From a virus, in the IMG/VR virus record IMGVR_UViG_3300032516_000089, positions 1 through 35,271 of that record: a stretch of DNA of 35,271 nucleotides; one strand, 5' to 3'. The position numbers were made by a program, and so were the translations under genes. Numbering within the stretch: the stretch's first letter is position 1; each line of letters begins with the position of its first letter. Under the pieces are notes generated by a model. That model searched no databases and was not told where the DNA came from. It saw only the letters and a program-made list of their open reading frames with translations. Below are positions 13,703-22,563 of this stretch, in pieces.

Positions 13703-13765
13703 AAGCCGGCTTTTTTCAAGATTTTATCAAAAAGTTAAAATAAGATCTTGCCGACGCGCCGGCTT
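13703..13765. repeat. nested inverted repeat between late and early blocks
   Basis: Outer arms AAGCCGGC (13703-13710) and GCCGGCTT (13758-13765). Inner arms CAAGAT (13717-13722) and ATCTTG (13745-13750). Innermost TTTTA and TAAAA (13722-13726 and 13736-13740). All three pairs are co-centred, so a single long stem with internal loops can form. On the minus strand no U-run follows the outer stem. It could mark the end of late mRNA, an RNA-processing site or a replication structure. Confidence 0.55.
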
Positions 13766-13777
13766 TATTTGATAGGA

Positions 13778-14254
13778 TTAAAACAGTAATTGTATAAATG
13801 CGATCCCTTTTATTTCTTTAAATAAATCTTTTTGAATTATCATAGCGTTTATTTGAACATTTGATATAATGACGCTGCCGCCAGCGCCGAATTCATTTAA
13901 AGCATTAAAAGGATTAAAAGCAATTCCGATCCCGGCAGTTTGATATATTTTTTTCTCGCTAAATATTTCTTTATACTGCGTTTCTACTAATGTAATTGTT
14001 TTTGTCGACGTTTCGGACGAAGTGTTTATACTTAGATTAGATCCGCTGACGATCGTTTCGCCGTTTGGTTTTATCGTCGCGCCTGTTGCGCCTGTGATCG
14101 CTGCTGTTGCTTTTATCGTAATAAACGTCGTCCCGGTTGTCTTTGTGTTTATAAAAACTTTATCGTGAATAACGCTGACGTCCGGCGCTTTTGGTATTAA
14201 ATAACCTATGACAAAACATATAACGGCAATTATTATTATCTTTATTTTATCCAT
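13778..14254 (-). CDS. membrane-anchored beta-rich protein
   Basis: The 158-residue protein has an N-terminal signal-anchor (residues 3-20, IKIIIIAVICFVIGYLIP). A threonine-rich, repetitive region follows (about 38-90, 'TTGTTFITIKATAAITGATGATIKPNGETIV'). The C-terminal half alternates small and hydrophobic residues and ends FIQLLF, with a final aromatic as in outer-membrane strands. It overlaps the RuvC-like gene by 8 bp and ends the late block. Place and topology suggest an envelope role, for example a spanin-like lysis protein or exclusion factor, but no family is recognised. Confidence 0.6.
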   Translation of the reverse strand: MDKIKIIIIAVICFVIGYLIPKAPDVSVIHDKVFINTKTTGTTFITIKATAAITGATGATIKPNGETIVSGSNLSINTSSETSTKTITLVETQYKEIFSEKKIYQTAGIGIAFNPFNALNEFGAGGSVIISNVQINAMIIQKDLFKEIKGIAFIQLLF

Positions 14255-14897
14255 TTTTATTTTCCCCTTTTAGATCTATAAGCAGTTTATGCGCGCATAA
14301 GATCGCGTCCGCTATGTCGTGCCGGTATTTATAATCAACGCTATCGTCCGGGATCTTTATTCCGTATAACTGACATATTTTATTATAGATTATTTCCTTT
14401 ATCCCGGATCTGTCATAACCTTCTTTTTTTAATGCGCGCGGATTAACGCCGATCGCTGCTTTCATCGCGCTGGACGCTATAAAGACGACGTCATTTCCGT
14501 TATAATCAAAACACGTTAAATAAACTACGCCGTTAAAATAGTTTAATAGTTTTGCTACGCCGGCGAATTTTAAAGCGATCATATCTTCAATAGCGCATAA
14601 CGTCGGCTGGTATTTATTTAAGATCCCGGATAACTCATTCCGCGTTTGCCGCAGTCGATCCGGGACGATCCCGGACGGCTTTATTACGCCGTAAGCGATT
14701 AGTTTTCCGCTGGCGTCCATTACCGACCAGCCGGACGAATTAGACGAAATATCCAAGCCCATAATGATTATGTCGTTTTTTGACTGTAAAATCCTTTCGA
14801 CGTTTGCGTTTAACGCATAATTTTTGCCCGGACGCGTCTTTATACGTCCCGGCTGTTTATCTTCCAGCCGCGACCTGTTTCCTTGATGTTTTACCAT
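14247..14897 (-). CDS. RuvC-like Holliday junction resolvase
   Basis: The 216-residue protein shows the RNase-H-fold acid set of RuvC: D49 in MGLDISSNSSGWSVM, E104 in LCAIEDMIA, and H193, D194 and D197 in YRHDIADAILCA. Residues 1-40 are a basic leader that could contact DNA. Such enzymes cut four-way or branched DNA, which here would resolve recombination intermediates before or during packaging. It lies at the end of the late block, after the lysis-type genes, an unusual place compared with phages that keep it with replication. Start after GGAG at good spacing. Confidence 0.85.
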   Translation of the reverse strand: MVKHQGNRSRLEDKQPGRIKTRPGKNYALNANVERILQSKNDIIIMGLDISSNSSGWSVMDASGKLIAYGVIKPSGIVPDRLRQTRNELSGILNKYQPTLCAIEDMIALKFAGVAKLLNYFNGVVYLTCFDYNGNDVVFIASSAMKAAIGVNPRALKKEGYDRSGIKEIIYNKICQLYGIKIPDDSVDYKYRHDIADAILCAHKLLIDLKGENKNG

Positions 14898-14900
14898 AGT

Positions 14901-15665
14901 CTATAACTCCATTGAAACGTCATTTTTGTATTTTTCAAGCGCCCGGTTTATATTAGCGTATAGCGTCCAGCCCCAAGACGAATAAGCGAACGCCTTTTTG
15001 CAGCGGACGCGTTCATTTATCCATATAAAAAACATAGCGACGCCGATTTCTTCGTCAGTATAAACATTACATTTCTTGTTTTTTAAGTGATCCGGTAGTT
15101 TAGAGAAGCCATAATCCCACGCTTCCGTTGAATAATCCCATTTTTTTGTTTTTTCATCGTATTTTGAACCGCTGTTTATCTGCGTTAAATTGCGATCTAT
15201 TGAAATTACGCGCCCGGTTTCGTCTTTATTATGACATTCGACTGTTGGATTATAATGCGTTTCTTGTGCGATCCATACCATTGTAAATACTTCCGGGACA
15301 ATCTGCCCTTTTTTGCATACTTCCGCCGCTTCTGCTGTCAGCAGCGACTTATATTTTAATGCGTATTTATATATCTTCTGTAAATGCGCCGGATCGCGCG
15401 CGTAAGGATTATTAGGATCTGAATAACCGGCATTTCTGAAGTATTGAATAATCTCATTACTGACGACGTGCAACCGGTTTTCTTCTATGGACGACGCGGC
15501 GACTTCCTTCCACGTCCTTACTTCAACGCGTAATTTAATATTTTCTTTTGTGATATTTAAAAGGCGCATTCTCATCTCTTCCATTGTATCATATAGCGGC
15601 GCGTCGGCTTGACTTGCGGCGACTGTTATAAATAATAATGTCATTAAAAATATTTTTATTTTCAT
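14901..15665 (-). CDS. secreted lytic transglycosylase (SLT/goose-lysozyme-like)
   Basis: The 254-residue protein opens with a signal peptide (MKIKIFLMTLLFITVAASQA) and a short helix. A lysozyme-like domain follows, with a likely catalytic E135 in MVWIAQETHYNP and RNLTQINSGSKY about 25 residues later, a pattern of the SLT fold. WDYSTEAWDYGFSKL and the C-terminal helices (FFIWINERVRCKKAFAYSSWGW) complete it. The enzyme would cut the glycan backbone of peptidoglycan. With a signal peptide it can be exported by the Sec system without a holin pore, as SAR or secreted endolysins are. The next gene is a second possible wall hydrolase. Confidence 0.75.
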   Translation of the reverse strand: MKIKIFLMTLLFITVAASQADAPLYDTMEEMRMRLLNITKENIKLRVEVRTWKEVAASSIEENRLHVVSNEIIQYFRNAGYSDPNNPYARDPAHLQKIYKYALKYKSLLTAEAAEVCKKGQIVPEVFTMVWIAQETHYNPTVECHNKDETGRVISIDRNLTQINSGSKYDEKTKKWDYSTEAWDYGFSKLPDHLKNKKCNVYTDEEIGVAMFFIWINERVRCKKAFAYSSWGWTLYANINRALEKYKNDVSMEL

Positions 15666-15684
15666 AGGTTTTTTTGTTTTTGTT

Positions 15685-16242
15685 TTAATTGATATATTCC
15701 TTGAAGTATTGAAGGCATAATCTTTCGTTAAATGTAAGAACGTCTATATGCGGCGTATATTTTAAAAGCGCGTAAGTGATCGCGGTTTCCGGCTCGCATT
15801 GTTTCATTTCTTTATCTAATAACTCATTTATAACGCCCGGCTTATATGCGTCATACCAAAAGCGATAAGTCGCGGCAGCGCCTTTTATCTGGTTTACGAA
15901 ACCTTGATATTTTTTTATCGACGCTATGCTATCCGGGACGCCGCAGCCGCAAGCCCAATTTAACGGATAAATCTTTTCGCCATTTGGACGCGTATATTCT
16001 TTTACTTCGTCGACGCTTTTTTTACTAATTAAGCCCTGTTCCCTTTGAAGCGTTATCATTATTATTCTTTGGTTTATATCATACTGCGCGCAGAAAGAAT
16101 TGATAATATTTCCCGGCATAAAATTATCAATTTTATAATCCTTTAAAAAACAATTTTGCGTAAAAAAGAAATGATTTGAATTGAAGTCTTTATCATATCC
16201 TTTTAAACATTCGTTTTTTATTAGTGTCTTTTGTTTTGTCAT
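15685..16242 (-). CDS. lysozyme-like wall hydrolase candidate
   Basis: The 185-residue protein has a helix with QREQGL (E68), then PLNWACGCGVPDS (about 93-104) and KKYQGFVNQIKGAAATYRFWYDAY (110-133). The order E-x-G-L, GxGxPD, F-x-x-Q-I and a tyrosine-rich helix recalls a poorly characterised group of secreted lysozyme-like bacterial proteins. It has no signal peptide. Its place right after a holin-like membrane protein and before the secreted transglycosylase supports a lysis role; a virion-associated wall hydrolase is the alternative. The family call is from memory. Confidence 0.5.
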   Translation of the reverse strand: MTKQKTLIKNECLKGYDKDFNSNHFFFTQNCFLKDYKIDNFMPGNIINSFCAQYDINQRIIMITLQREQGLISKKSVDEVKEYTRPNGEKIYPLNWACGCGVPDSIASIKKYQGFVNQIKGAAATYRFWYDAYKPGVINELLDKEMKQCEPETAITYALLKYTPHIDVLTFNERLCLQYFKEYIN

Positions 16243-16475
16243 TATTTACCGTCCGGGACAGGATCTAATAAGTCTTTGCTTTTTCCTGTTTTTTTATCTA
16301 TCCAACTTGCGCCTAAAACTCCTGCAACGCATATTCCGGTTATATCCCTGTAAATACTACCGTCAATATTTTTCATTACAAGCCATATATTCGCCGCCGT
16401 CCATACGATAGCGCAGAACATTAGTTTTGTGCTTAATAATCTATCCCCGAATGACATTATTTTTGCTTTAAACAT
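16242..16475 (-). CDS. holin-like membrane protein
   Basis: The 77-residue protein has a first membrane helix (LMFCAIVWTAANIWLVM, about 19-35) and a second less hydrophobic one (DITGICVAGVLGASWI, about 44-59), followed by a charged tail KKTGKSKDLLDPVPDGK. Two helices and a charged C-terminus match class II or III holins. Downstream lie two wall-hydrolase candidates, the first sharing one base with this stop (TAATG). Start after TTAGGGGGAAAT. Confidence 0.6.
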   Translation of the reverse strand: MFKAKIMSFGDRLLSTKLMFCAIVWTAANIWLVMKNIDGSIYRDITGICVAGVLGASWIDKKTGKSKDLLDPVPDGK

Positions 16476-16483
16476 ATTTCCCC

Positions 16484-16714
16484 CTAACCAATAATAAATT
16501 TTATTATATACGGTATTGCTTTACTGCCTAAATCTATACCAAGCAATAAAGCCGCTGCTATAAGCCAGCGCAATATCAACGCAATTTTTTTATCTATCTT
16601 TGAACTAAAACCATTTAAGTTATCTTTATTTAATTGTATATCTTTTTCGTGTATAGCGCATTTTGCTATCGTCCCATCATTTATATCTTTTACTTTCGCG
16701 AAGCCATTTGCCAT
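16484..16714 (-). CDS. small membrane protein with cytoplasmic head
   Basis: Start set at 16714 (MANGFAKVKD), where AAAAGGGGAAAAACTACA precedes the ATG; earlier ATGs in frame lie in the end of the upstream gene. The 76-residue product is polar for about 45 residues, then has one membrane segment (ALILRWLIAAALLLGIDL) and a short hydrophobic tail. This is the shape of some antiholins and of XhlA-type phage membrane proteins. It may partner the holin-like protein next to it. Confidence 0.6.
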   Translation of the reverse strand: MANGFAKVKDINDGTIAKCAIHEKDIQLNKDNLNGFSSKIDKKIALILRWLIAAALLLGIDLGSKAIPYIIKFIIG

Positions 16715-16734
16715 TGTAGTTTTTCCCCTTTTCA

Positions 16735-16950
16735 TTAAGTAGTTTTTTTCCAATTTCCTACCGCAACGCCATAAGCGCCGTAAACGTCTTGCGTCCCGGT
16801 ATCAATATAAATCTGTCCTATAAAAGCCGGGACAATAAGCGTCGGCGCGCCTGCGCCGCTTTTTGCTATCTTTTTTAAATTAGCAGCGATCAGTAATTCA
16901 AGCGTTTCTATTTTTTTGTGTTGTTCAATTACTATTTCTTCTAATGTCAT
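16735..16950 (-). CDS. 71-aa protein near the tail-tip genes
   Basis: The 71-residue product begins with a heptad-like helix (LEEIVIEQHKKIETLELLIAANLKKI). It then has a short beta domain with 'TLIVPAFIGQIYIDTGTQDVYGAYGVAVGNWKKTT', a form seen as the last turn of tail-fibre or baseplate accessory proteins. It lies directly after the large tail-tip protein, so a structural or chaperone role is likely. Confidence 0.55.
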   Translation of the reverse strand: MTLEEIVIEQHKKIETLELLIAANLKKIAKSGAGAPTLIVPAFIGQIYIDTGTQDVYGAYGVAVGNWKKTT

Positions 16951-16959
16951 TTTTATTCC

Positions 16960-18936
16960 TTACTGCGACGATAATTCCATATCGGCAGTTATCCCGGACG
17001 CGCTGATTTTATATTTAACGCGCTTTATATATAACTCATACGCTATTAAAAAAGATAAAAATATTTCCGTCAATTCTATTGACGTTAAAGGATTATTACT
17101 TTCGAATTCCCAATATAATTTTAAATATCTATATGCTTGTATTTTATCGCGCGTTGAAAAACTCGCAAGCGGCGGAAAAAAATCTATCGTCCAAGAATAA
17201 AGTTTTGCCGTATAATATGCGTCCGTTGTTGCGAATTCAATCTTAACGCGCCAATATCTATGCTTTCCCAATGCAGTAAGATCCGAATAACCTTGTGTCA
17301 TAGTTAGCGTTGTAAATCCTGTCCAAGCAATATTATCGTCGCTTGTCGCGACCTTAAAAGTTAAAGTTGTGCTGGTTTGTTGTAAATAATAATCAGCGCT
17401 AAACGTGCAAAAATAAGCCGGGACGACGCCTAAATCAATGTCGTTCTGTATATACCCGGACGCGTGATAAAAAGGCGCGGCGTTTATCGCAAGCAATACA
17501 GCGCCGGCTTCCGTCGCCGTGTCGATCTGACTTTGGACTTCATTATTTCCTTCAAAATCTGCTTTACTGTTTAATGTTTTATAATCTGCGGTATTAGCAT
17601 AACTAATTTTTCTTGTTATTAGTTGCGTTTCTACTAATTTTATTCCGAATATTAAATCATATCCGGCGCGCATTGTCCACGCCGCGCCGCTCCAATTACC
17701 TTCGACGCCTTTCGCATAACTGCCGACATATTCTTCGCCGACATAAAGATAATCCGTTCCATTTATTGCATAATCGGCTTTTACTACAAAGTGATATTGC
17801 GTATTATTAGTTAATGGTATCGTCGCTGACGAAAAACTAAATTCCGTATAAGTGTATTCTGTCTTTCCGGACATTATTGTTGTTGCTTCGACTAAACTTG
17901 AAGTATAACCGCTTATTATTGCATTTGGTTTTCCGGCGCCGTCGTCCGTCCATATTTCAATCCAAACTTTTTTACCGGCTGTGATCGCGCCGACTTCGTA
18001 TAAATGAAGTCGTATTTTATCGACAATTCCGTCTTTTGTTAATTTGAAACCTTGTGAAATATATGTCCTTGCCGCTGCGTCGCGTAAATAGATCCCGGCG
18101 TTAATTTTTTCTTGCGGCAATTCTTCGTCCCAATAATTTTGATTATAAACTTCTACATAAGATCCCGGTATAATCGGACGACTACCTAAATCTAATATTG
18201 CAGAAAACGCGCCCGGCTTTTCCGCATATCGATCTATATATATTCCGTAAATATCCCATATTGTAAATTGATAATAACAATCTAAACCGAACCAAGTATC
18301 GCCGCTCATAAAATGATCTTGCACTGTATTATTATTTACATTTGCTATTGCTATCGGCGCGCTTGTAAATAAAACGCCGGCTTCATATAATTCAAGAGTA
18401 TAATTTGTTGCGTCTTTTATTATTTTGCATACGCCGCCATTCGCGGACGCCGCGCCGCAATGTGTATAACCCCCCCACGCTGCGCCATTCCAATATTTTA
18501 ATGCGCCTATTCCTGCATCGAAATAAAATATTACATAATTTCCTGCAAGTGTTATATGAAAACATATTTTTGGATTATACGCGAATTTACCTATTCCAGC
18601 AATACAAGATAAAGGATTAGACTCTTTTATTGTAGATTTAAAATTTAATTTTATTTCATATTCAGAAGGTAAAATATCGCTTTCAATATACGCGCCATTT
18701 CCGTTGAAATGATTTCTTATTATTTCTATTTTAGAATTAATAAACATAGCGCCTTCAATTATTGTTGACGTTCCGAAAAATGTCGCGTGTAAAATTGTGC
18801 TTACAAGTTTATCGTCAGTTCGATCTTGCTTCATCGTTATAGCGCCGTCTTGCCAATCCGGTGTCATAATAAACTTAATGATCCCGGCGTCAAAATCTGA
18901 CTTTGTCGTTATGTATTTATCAATAGTCGCCGCCAT
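16960..18936 (-). CDS. tail-tip or receptor-binding protein
   Basis: The 658-residue protein is strand-rich throughout. Residues about 60-240 look like a concanavalin-type carbohydrate-binding domain ('YWNGAAWGGYTH', 'WFGLDCYYQFTIWDIYGIYID'). About 285-440 resembles the 'choice-of-anchor' jelly-roll seen in surface proteins ('KKVWIEIWTDDGAGKPNAIISGY', 'NNTQYHFVVKAD'). About 485-600 is another beta-sandwich. These modules fit host surface recognition at the tail end, right after the hub gene. Not a typical trimeric fibre, as there is no collagen or coiled-coil stem. Its start follows AAGGCGGTTTAA, which is also the previous gene's end. Confidence 0.7.
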   Translation of the reverse strand: MAATIDKYITTKSDFDAGIIKFIMTPDWQDGAITMKQDRTDDKLVSTILHATFFGTSTIIEGAMFINSKIEIIRNHFNGNGAYIESDILPSEYEIKLNFKSTIKESNPLSCIAGIGKFAYNPKICFHITLAGNYVIFYFDAGIGALKYWNGAAWGGYTHCGAASANGGVCKIIKDATNYTLELYEAGVLFTSAPIAIANVNNNTVQDHFMSGDTWFGLDCYYQFTIWDIYGIYIDRYAEKPGAFSAILDLGSRPIIPGSYVEVYNQNYWDEELPQEKINAGIYLRDAAARTYISQGFKLTKDGIVDKIRLHLYEVGAITAGKKVWIEIWTDDGAGKPNAIISGYTSSLVEATTIMSGKTEYTYTEFSFSSATIPLTNNTQYHFVVKADYAINGTDYLYVGEEYVGSYAKGVEGNWSGAAWTMRAGYDLIFGIKLVETQLITRKISYANTADYKTLNSKADFEGNNEVQSQIDTATEAGAVLLAINAAPFYHASGYIQNDIDLGVVPAYFCTFSADYYLQQTSTTLTFKVATSDDNIAWTGFTTLTMTQGYSDLTALGKHRYWRVKIEFATTDAYYTAKLYSWTIDFFPPLASFSTRDKIQAYRYLKLYWEFESNNPLTSIELTEIFLSFLIAYELYIKRVKYKISASGITADMELSSQ

Positions 18937-19875
18937 TTAAACCGCCTTTAACATAATTCTTGCTTTACCTTTTGCTTCTATTTTCTCGCCTAAAAAAGTT
19001 ATATCTATATTTGAAATAGTTGCCGTTATGATCGGATCTTTTTTTTGGTTTAATATCCCGGTTGCCCATTGTGTTGCGTCCGCTATGTTATTTGTAGTTG
19101 GTATTGTAATTATATCTTCTCGCAGCCCATAAAGCGCCTGCGAAACTAAATTCTCGACCGTTGTTATATAATTAGATCCGCCAGCGATCGCGCCGCCTTT
19201 AACGTAATATCTGTTGACGATCCCGGCGACGTCTTCCTTTGGTAAGAAATTATCAATATGTTTTTCGACTGCTTTAACCGCTGCGACTTGAACGTTAGGA
19301 TCGCGCGCGCGGAAAAAAAACTCCCGGACTTCATCGACGCCAGCGATCCACGTTTCCCCGGCTGCGACTAAATCAAAGATCGCTTTTTTCGCTTTTGTAT
19401 AATCGAATATCATTTCCGTTGCTGTGTAAGTCGTCGCGCTGATCTTAGCCACGTTTTTAATTACTCTTGTTTTTGGCGTAATATATGTGTCTAATAGATC
19501 CGTCGCGATAACGCTTAATTCCGTTGCTAAATAACTTTTATTTGCTACGATCGTATCTAATTCCGCTAAAAAACCATAACCGGAAAATAAATAAATATTA
19601 TCCGTTCTTCCGCTTTCCGGTATTTTCTGAATATAACCGGAATACCAAGGCGTCGCCGTGTCCATTAAATAAATAACGATTATATCATTTCTTAATATTT
19701 CAAAGGACGGAAGCGCGGTTAAAACAAGGTTAAATGATCCGCAGCCGGTTTCGTTTAATTCAAAATCAAACTTATTTATATAACGTTGCGTCGTTTCGTT
19801 AGTTAATTCGCCAATCTTTAAACCGTTTTTATCGTAAAACATTATTTTATAATGCGGCGATTTTCTGCGTCCCAT
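18937..19875 (-). CDS. tail hub protein (Gp37-like/Tal type)
   Basis: The 312-residue protein matches the Siphovirus ReqiPepy6 Gp37-like type: a strand-rich start ('YKIMFYDKNGLKIGELTNETTQRYINKFDFELNETGCGSFNLVL'), then IIVIYLMDTATPWYSGYIQKI, a helical middle and a final small beta domain. These proteins form the trimeric hub (T4 gp27-like fold) closing the tail tube. It is flanked by the Dit-like gene and the tail-tip gene, the usual order. Length is near the family norm. The GTWIAG-type region (AGETWIAGVDE) is typical of the fold's middle. Confidence 0.75.
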   Translation of the reverse strand: MGRRKSPHYKIMFYDKNGLKIGELTNETTQRYINKFDFELNETGCGSFNLVLTALPSFEILRNDIIVIYLMDTATPWYSGYIQKIPESGRTDNIYLFSGYGFLAELDTIVANKSYLATELSVIATDLLDTYITPKTRVIKNVAKISATTYTATEMIFDYTKAKKAIFDLVAAGETWIAGVDEVREFFFRARDPNVQVAAVKAVEKHIDNFLPKEDVAGIVNRYYVKGGAIAGGSNYITTVENLVSQALYGLREDIITIPTTNNIADATQWATGILNQKKDPIITATISNIDITFLGEKIEAKGKARIMLKAV

Positions 19876-19876
19876 T

Positions 19877-20626
19877 TTACAATTCCTTTTTATACCACTT
19901 TGTTATCATTGTGCAATTTGCGCCGGTGTATTTTATTGTATTATTCCCCGGAAGCAGCCGCAAAAATGATCCGGTAAATAAATCTATTGTATTTGTCGTT
20001 CCCCTTTCTACTGTCCCTTCCAAGTTATCAATCGTCAGAACGTTTGTATTTAAAAAGTTTGCGTCAATATAACTACATAATCTTGAATTGTCTGTTGTGT
20101 TTTCTATCGATAATGTCGGATTATTCGCAGCGTTAGTTATTTCTATTACCGGAAATACTTCATAAAGCCCGGCGTTAGCAATAACCCAAGTCGTCGGACT
20201 TGCCGCGATAACTTTTGTATCAGTCGTCAGCGTGTCATAATAAATAAAAGGATCTTCACAAAGACAATTAAACTTTAAATGCGTTAATCTGAGAAAGCCG
20301 CCGTCAACGAATTGCTGTTCTACATCCGTAATCTGTCGGACATTTATATATTTCCCGGACGTCCAAGAAAGTTTTAGATCCAATTTATTAAGCCAAACAA
20401 AATAATCTTGAATTGCGGTTTCATAAGCCGCTGTCGACGCGCCGCGTATTATTCCTTCAATGCTTATAATGCGCGGATCTACTTTGCAATCGCCGACGGA
20501 TCTTGCGCCGTCCCGGTAAGCCAGCGATAACATTGTGTTTCTTTTTTTAAACGAAAATGATTTTATTTTAAAGTTAGCGTCCAGCGTTTTAGTTGCTGCT
20601 AATGTGTCAGTTAGTATTATCGACAT
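19877..20626 (-). CDS. distal tail protein (Dit-like)
   Basis: The 249-residue protein has an N-terminal beta domain with a conserved helix-strand stretch (TAAYETAIQDYFVWLNKLDLKLSW) and LTHLKFNCLCEDPFIYYDTL (about 112-131), a signature of Dit/T4 gp27-adjacent tail proteins. A C-terminal jelly roll (about 140-249) follows. Dit forms the hexameric ring linking tube and hub. It follows the tape measure gene with a one-base-overlap start (TAATG-type) and precedes the hub gene, as expected. Confidence 0.75.
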   Translation of the reverse strand: MSIILTDTLAATKTLDANFKIKSFSFKKRNTMLSLAYRDGARSVGDCKVDPRIISIEGIIRGASTAAYETAIQDYFVWLNKLDLKLSWTSGKYINVRQITDVEQQFVDGGFLRLTHLKFNCLCEDPFIYYDTLTTDTKVIAASPTTWVIANAGLYEVFPVIEITNAANNPTLSIENTTDNSRLCSYIDANFLNTNVLTIDNLEGTVERGTTNTIDLFTGSFLRLLPGNNTIKYTGANCTMITKWYKKEL

Positions 20627-22557
20627 TATATTGTTCCCCTTACGCGATTTTGAACGGCTGCGCCAATCCTTTCGCCTATTAAATCAGCGTCAAGATCGCT
20701 TGCTATTCCCCCGGCAATATTTACGTTAATTACCATTCCGCCGATCCCGGCAGCCGCTAACGTCGCCGGTGTTCCTATCGCTTCCCCGGCGTGCGCCATA
20801 ACCAGCGCCGGCGCGCCCGATCCGGCAGAAGCAAAAGACGGCAAAGGAAGTTTCGTTCCGCCAGCGCCTACAATTCCGCCGTCAGCGAAGCCGACTATTC
20901 CGTGAATAACTGCCTTTGCCGCAGCGCCGGCAGCCGCTATAAGCGGTATAAGCAATAAAGTCGCGCCAAAGGATAGGAAGCCGCCTAACGCTGCTTTCCC
21001 GGTTTCAAGCGCTTCTGTTATACCGATCGACTGTATTGCTTTATCAATTTCAGTATCTATGATCGCGCGCGCGCTTGCTTTTGCCGCGTCTTCAAGCGCC
21101 GTCCCGAATGATTTCTGCCCGGATAAATACGACTGCGCGGCTGCGTTTGATATTTGCTGGATCGCTGCGTTAGTCGACTGAACGTTCTTTTTACGATCTT
21201 CCATTTGTTTTGCGTCCGTGTCGTTAAACTTTTTTCCGGCTGTTGATAGATAATTATAATATTCGTCCTGTGTTATTTTACCTTCTTCTAACAATAACGC
21301 CATAGCCGCTTTATTATCTTGAAATATTTTTAATTCTGCTTCTGTATAACCGCGCGCCAGCGCCAGCAATTCTTCTGTCGTCGCTGCTGCTGTTTCTGTT
21401 GCGCCTTCTACTGATCCTTCAAAAGTGTCGACAGCCGAAGCAGTTTCTTCATAAACAACTTTGATGTCTTTTACGCTTGTCTTTACGTTATTTATCCCGG
21501 CGATTAAAGTATTAAAAAACGCTTTCCTTTCGTCGCGTGACTTATTCCCGGCTTCTACTTCTTCTTCTGTTGCTACTTTCATTTCTTCAAGTGATTTTAC
21601 CCACGCGCGCGCCGGCGCGTATACAATAGATATTGCTTTTACAATTTCAATTATCCCGGATATAATACCGCCAAAAACTTTTAATAAAACATTCCCGGCG
21701 TTTGTCCATATATCCGACATAAACGAAACCGCTTGAACTAACATTCCGACGGCGTTTATTACGAAAATAATTCCGTCTTTTACCAGCCCGGCTAACATTT
21801 CTTTATGTTCGCTTACCCATTTTGTAGCGTCTTCAATTACCTTTACCAAAATAGAAAATATCTGCTGTAATCCTTTATTATTTGTAATGACTGCGCCGAC
21901 TTCTTCCTGTAAGTCATTATATACATTACCTAATTGTTTTAAGCGCCCGGAAAATGACTGCGTTTGTGCTGCGGCTGATCCGCCGAATAGTTTTGTAATC
22001 CCTTCTACGACTTGCGTTGCGCGTTCTGTTTTCGTCGCGCTTTCTTCTACGTCAATTCCATATCTTTTTAACGCGTTAGACGACGTCCCTATTGATTTTG
22101 CTACTACGTCGCCGGCGCTGGCTAAGTCCATTCCTTTTGCTGCGGCAAGATCCAGCGTTGCTTTCGTCGCTTTATTTAATGCTTCGCCTTCAAGTCCAAA
22201 ATTACTTAATAACTTTTGAACGACATTTATTTCATCGTCGCCATAAATAGAAACTTTTTGTAATGCGCTTGCATAATCTAAGTTTGCTTTAAAAGCGGCT
22301 TGCGTAAACGTCCCGGCTTGTTGCATAGCAGCCGCCAGCGTCATTTGATTTTTCTGCGCTTCTGCTGCTGCGCTTATAGATCGTCCTAACTCATTTACCA
22401 AAGATCCGAACGCCGACGCCAGCGCTTGCGCTGCGCCTTTGGCTATGTCGGACATAATATTACCCATAGCGATAGTCTTTGCGCTTACGCCTTCAACCGC
22501 GCCTTGCGCGCCTGTGCTATCGCCGTCTATAACTAAAACCCATTTTTGTTGCGCCAT
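20626..22557 (-). CDS. tape measure protein
   Basis: The 643-residue protein is alanine-rich and helical. It has an N-terminal domain with a conserved phage tape-measure pattern (about 60-200, including YGDDEINVVQKLLSNFGLEGEALNKATKATLDLAAAKGMDLASAGDVVAKSIG). Hydrophobic segments occur near 260-300 and 545-575 (LGGFLSFGATLLLIPLIAAAGAAAKAVIHGIVGFADGG), the latter able to span a membrane during DNA entry. Tape measures set tail length; at roughly 1.5 angstroms per residue this gives a tail of about 95 nm. The start follows the stop of the frameshifted chaperone by 6 nt. Confidence 0.88.
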   Translation of the reverse strand: MAQQKWVLVIDGDSTGAQGAVEGVSAKTIAMGNIMSDIAKGAAQALASAFGSLVNELGRSISAAAEAQKNQMTLAAAMQQAGTFTQAAFKANLDYASALQKVSIYGDDEINVVQKLLSNFGLEGEALNKATKATLDLAAAKGMDLASAGDVVAKSIGTSSNALKRYGIDVEESATKTERATQVVEGITKLFGGSAAAQTQSFSGRLKQLGNVYNDLQEEVGAVITNNKGLQQIFSILVKVIEDATKWVSEHKEMLAGLVKDGIIFVINAVGMLVQAVSFMSDIWTNAGNVLLKVFGGIISGIIEIVKAISIVYAPARAWVKSLEEMKVATEEEVEAGNKSRDERKAFFNTLIAGINNVKTSVKDIKVVYEETASAVDTFEGSVEGATETAAATTEELLALARGYTEAELKIFQDNKAAMALLLEEGKITQDEYYNYLSTAGKKFNDTDAKQMEDRKKNVQSTNAAIQQISNAAAQSYLSGQKSFGTALEDAAKASARAIIDTEIDKAIQSIGITEALETGKAALGGFLSFGATLLLIPLIAAAGAAAKAVIHGIVGFADGGIVGAGGTKLPLPSFASAGSGAPALVMAHAGEAIGTPATLAAAGIGGMVINVNIAGGIASDLDADLIGERIGAAVQNRVRGTI

Positions 22558-22563
22558 TTTATT

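Larger units (their letters stand above)
13496..13777. other. 282-bp intergenic regulatory region
   Basis: The longest gene-free stretch of the genome. It holds promoter P4 (13549-13577), an inverted repeat next to its -35 (13579-13607), a perfect 12-bp palindrome (13622-13633), a CCAGCG/CGCTGG pair (13575-13580 and 13659-13664) in repeated GGATCTG contexts, and a 63-bp nested inverted repeat (13703-13765). It separates the end of the late block from the start of the early block, so it is where termination and early control are expected. No tRNA or further gene was seen. Confidence 0.8.

Noticed and set aside
13703-13765. Standard rho-independent terminator at the late/early border
   Set aside because: A long stem can form but no U-run follows it on the minus strand, so it is listed only as an inverted repeat.
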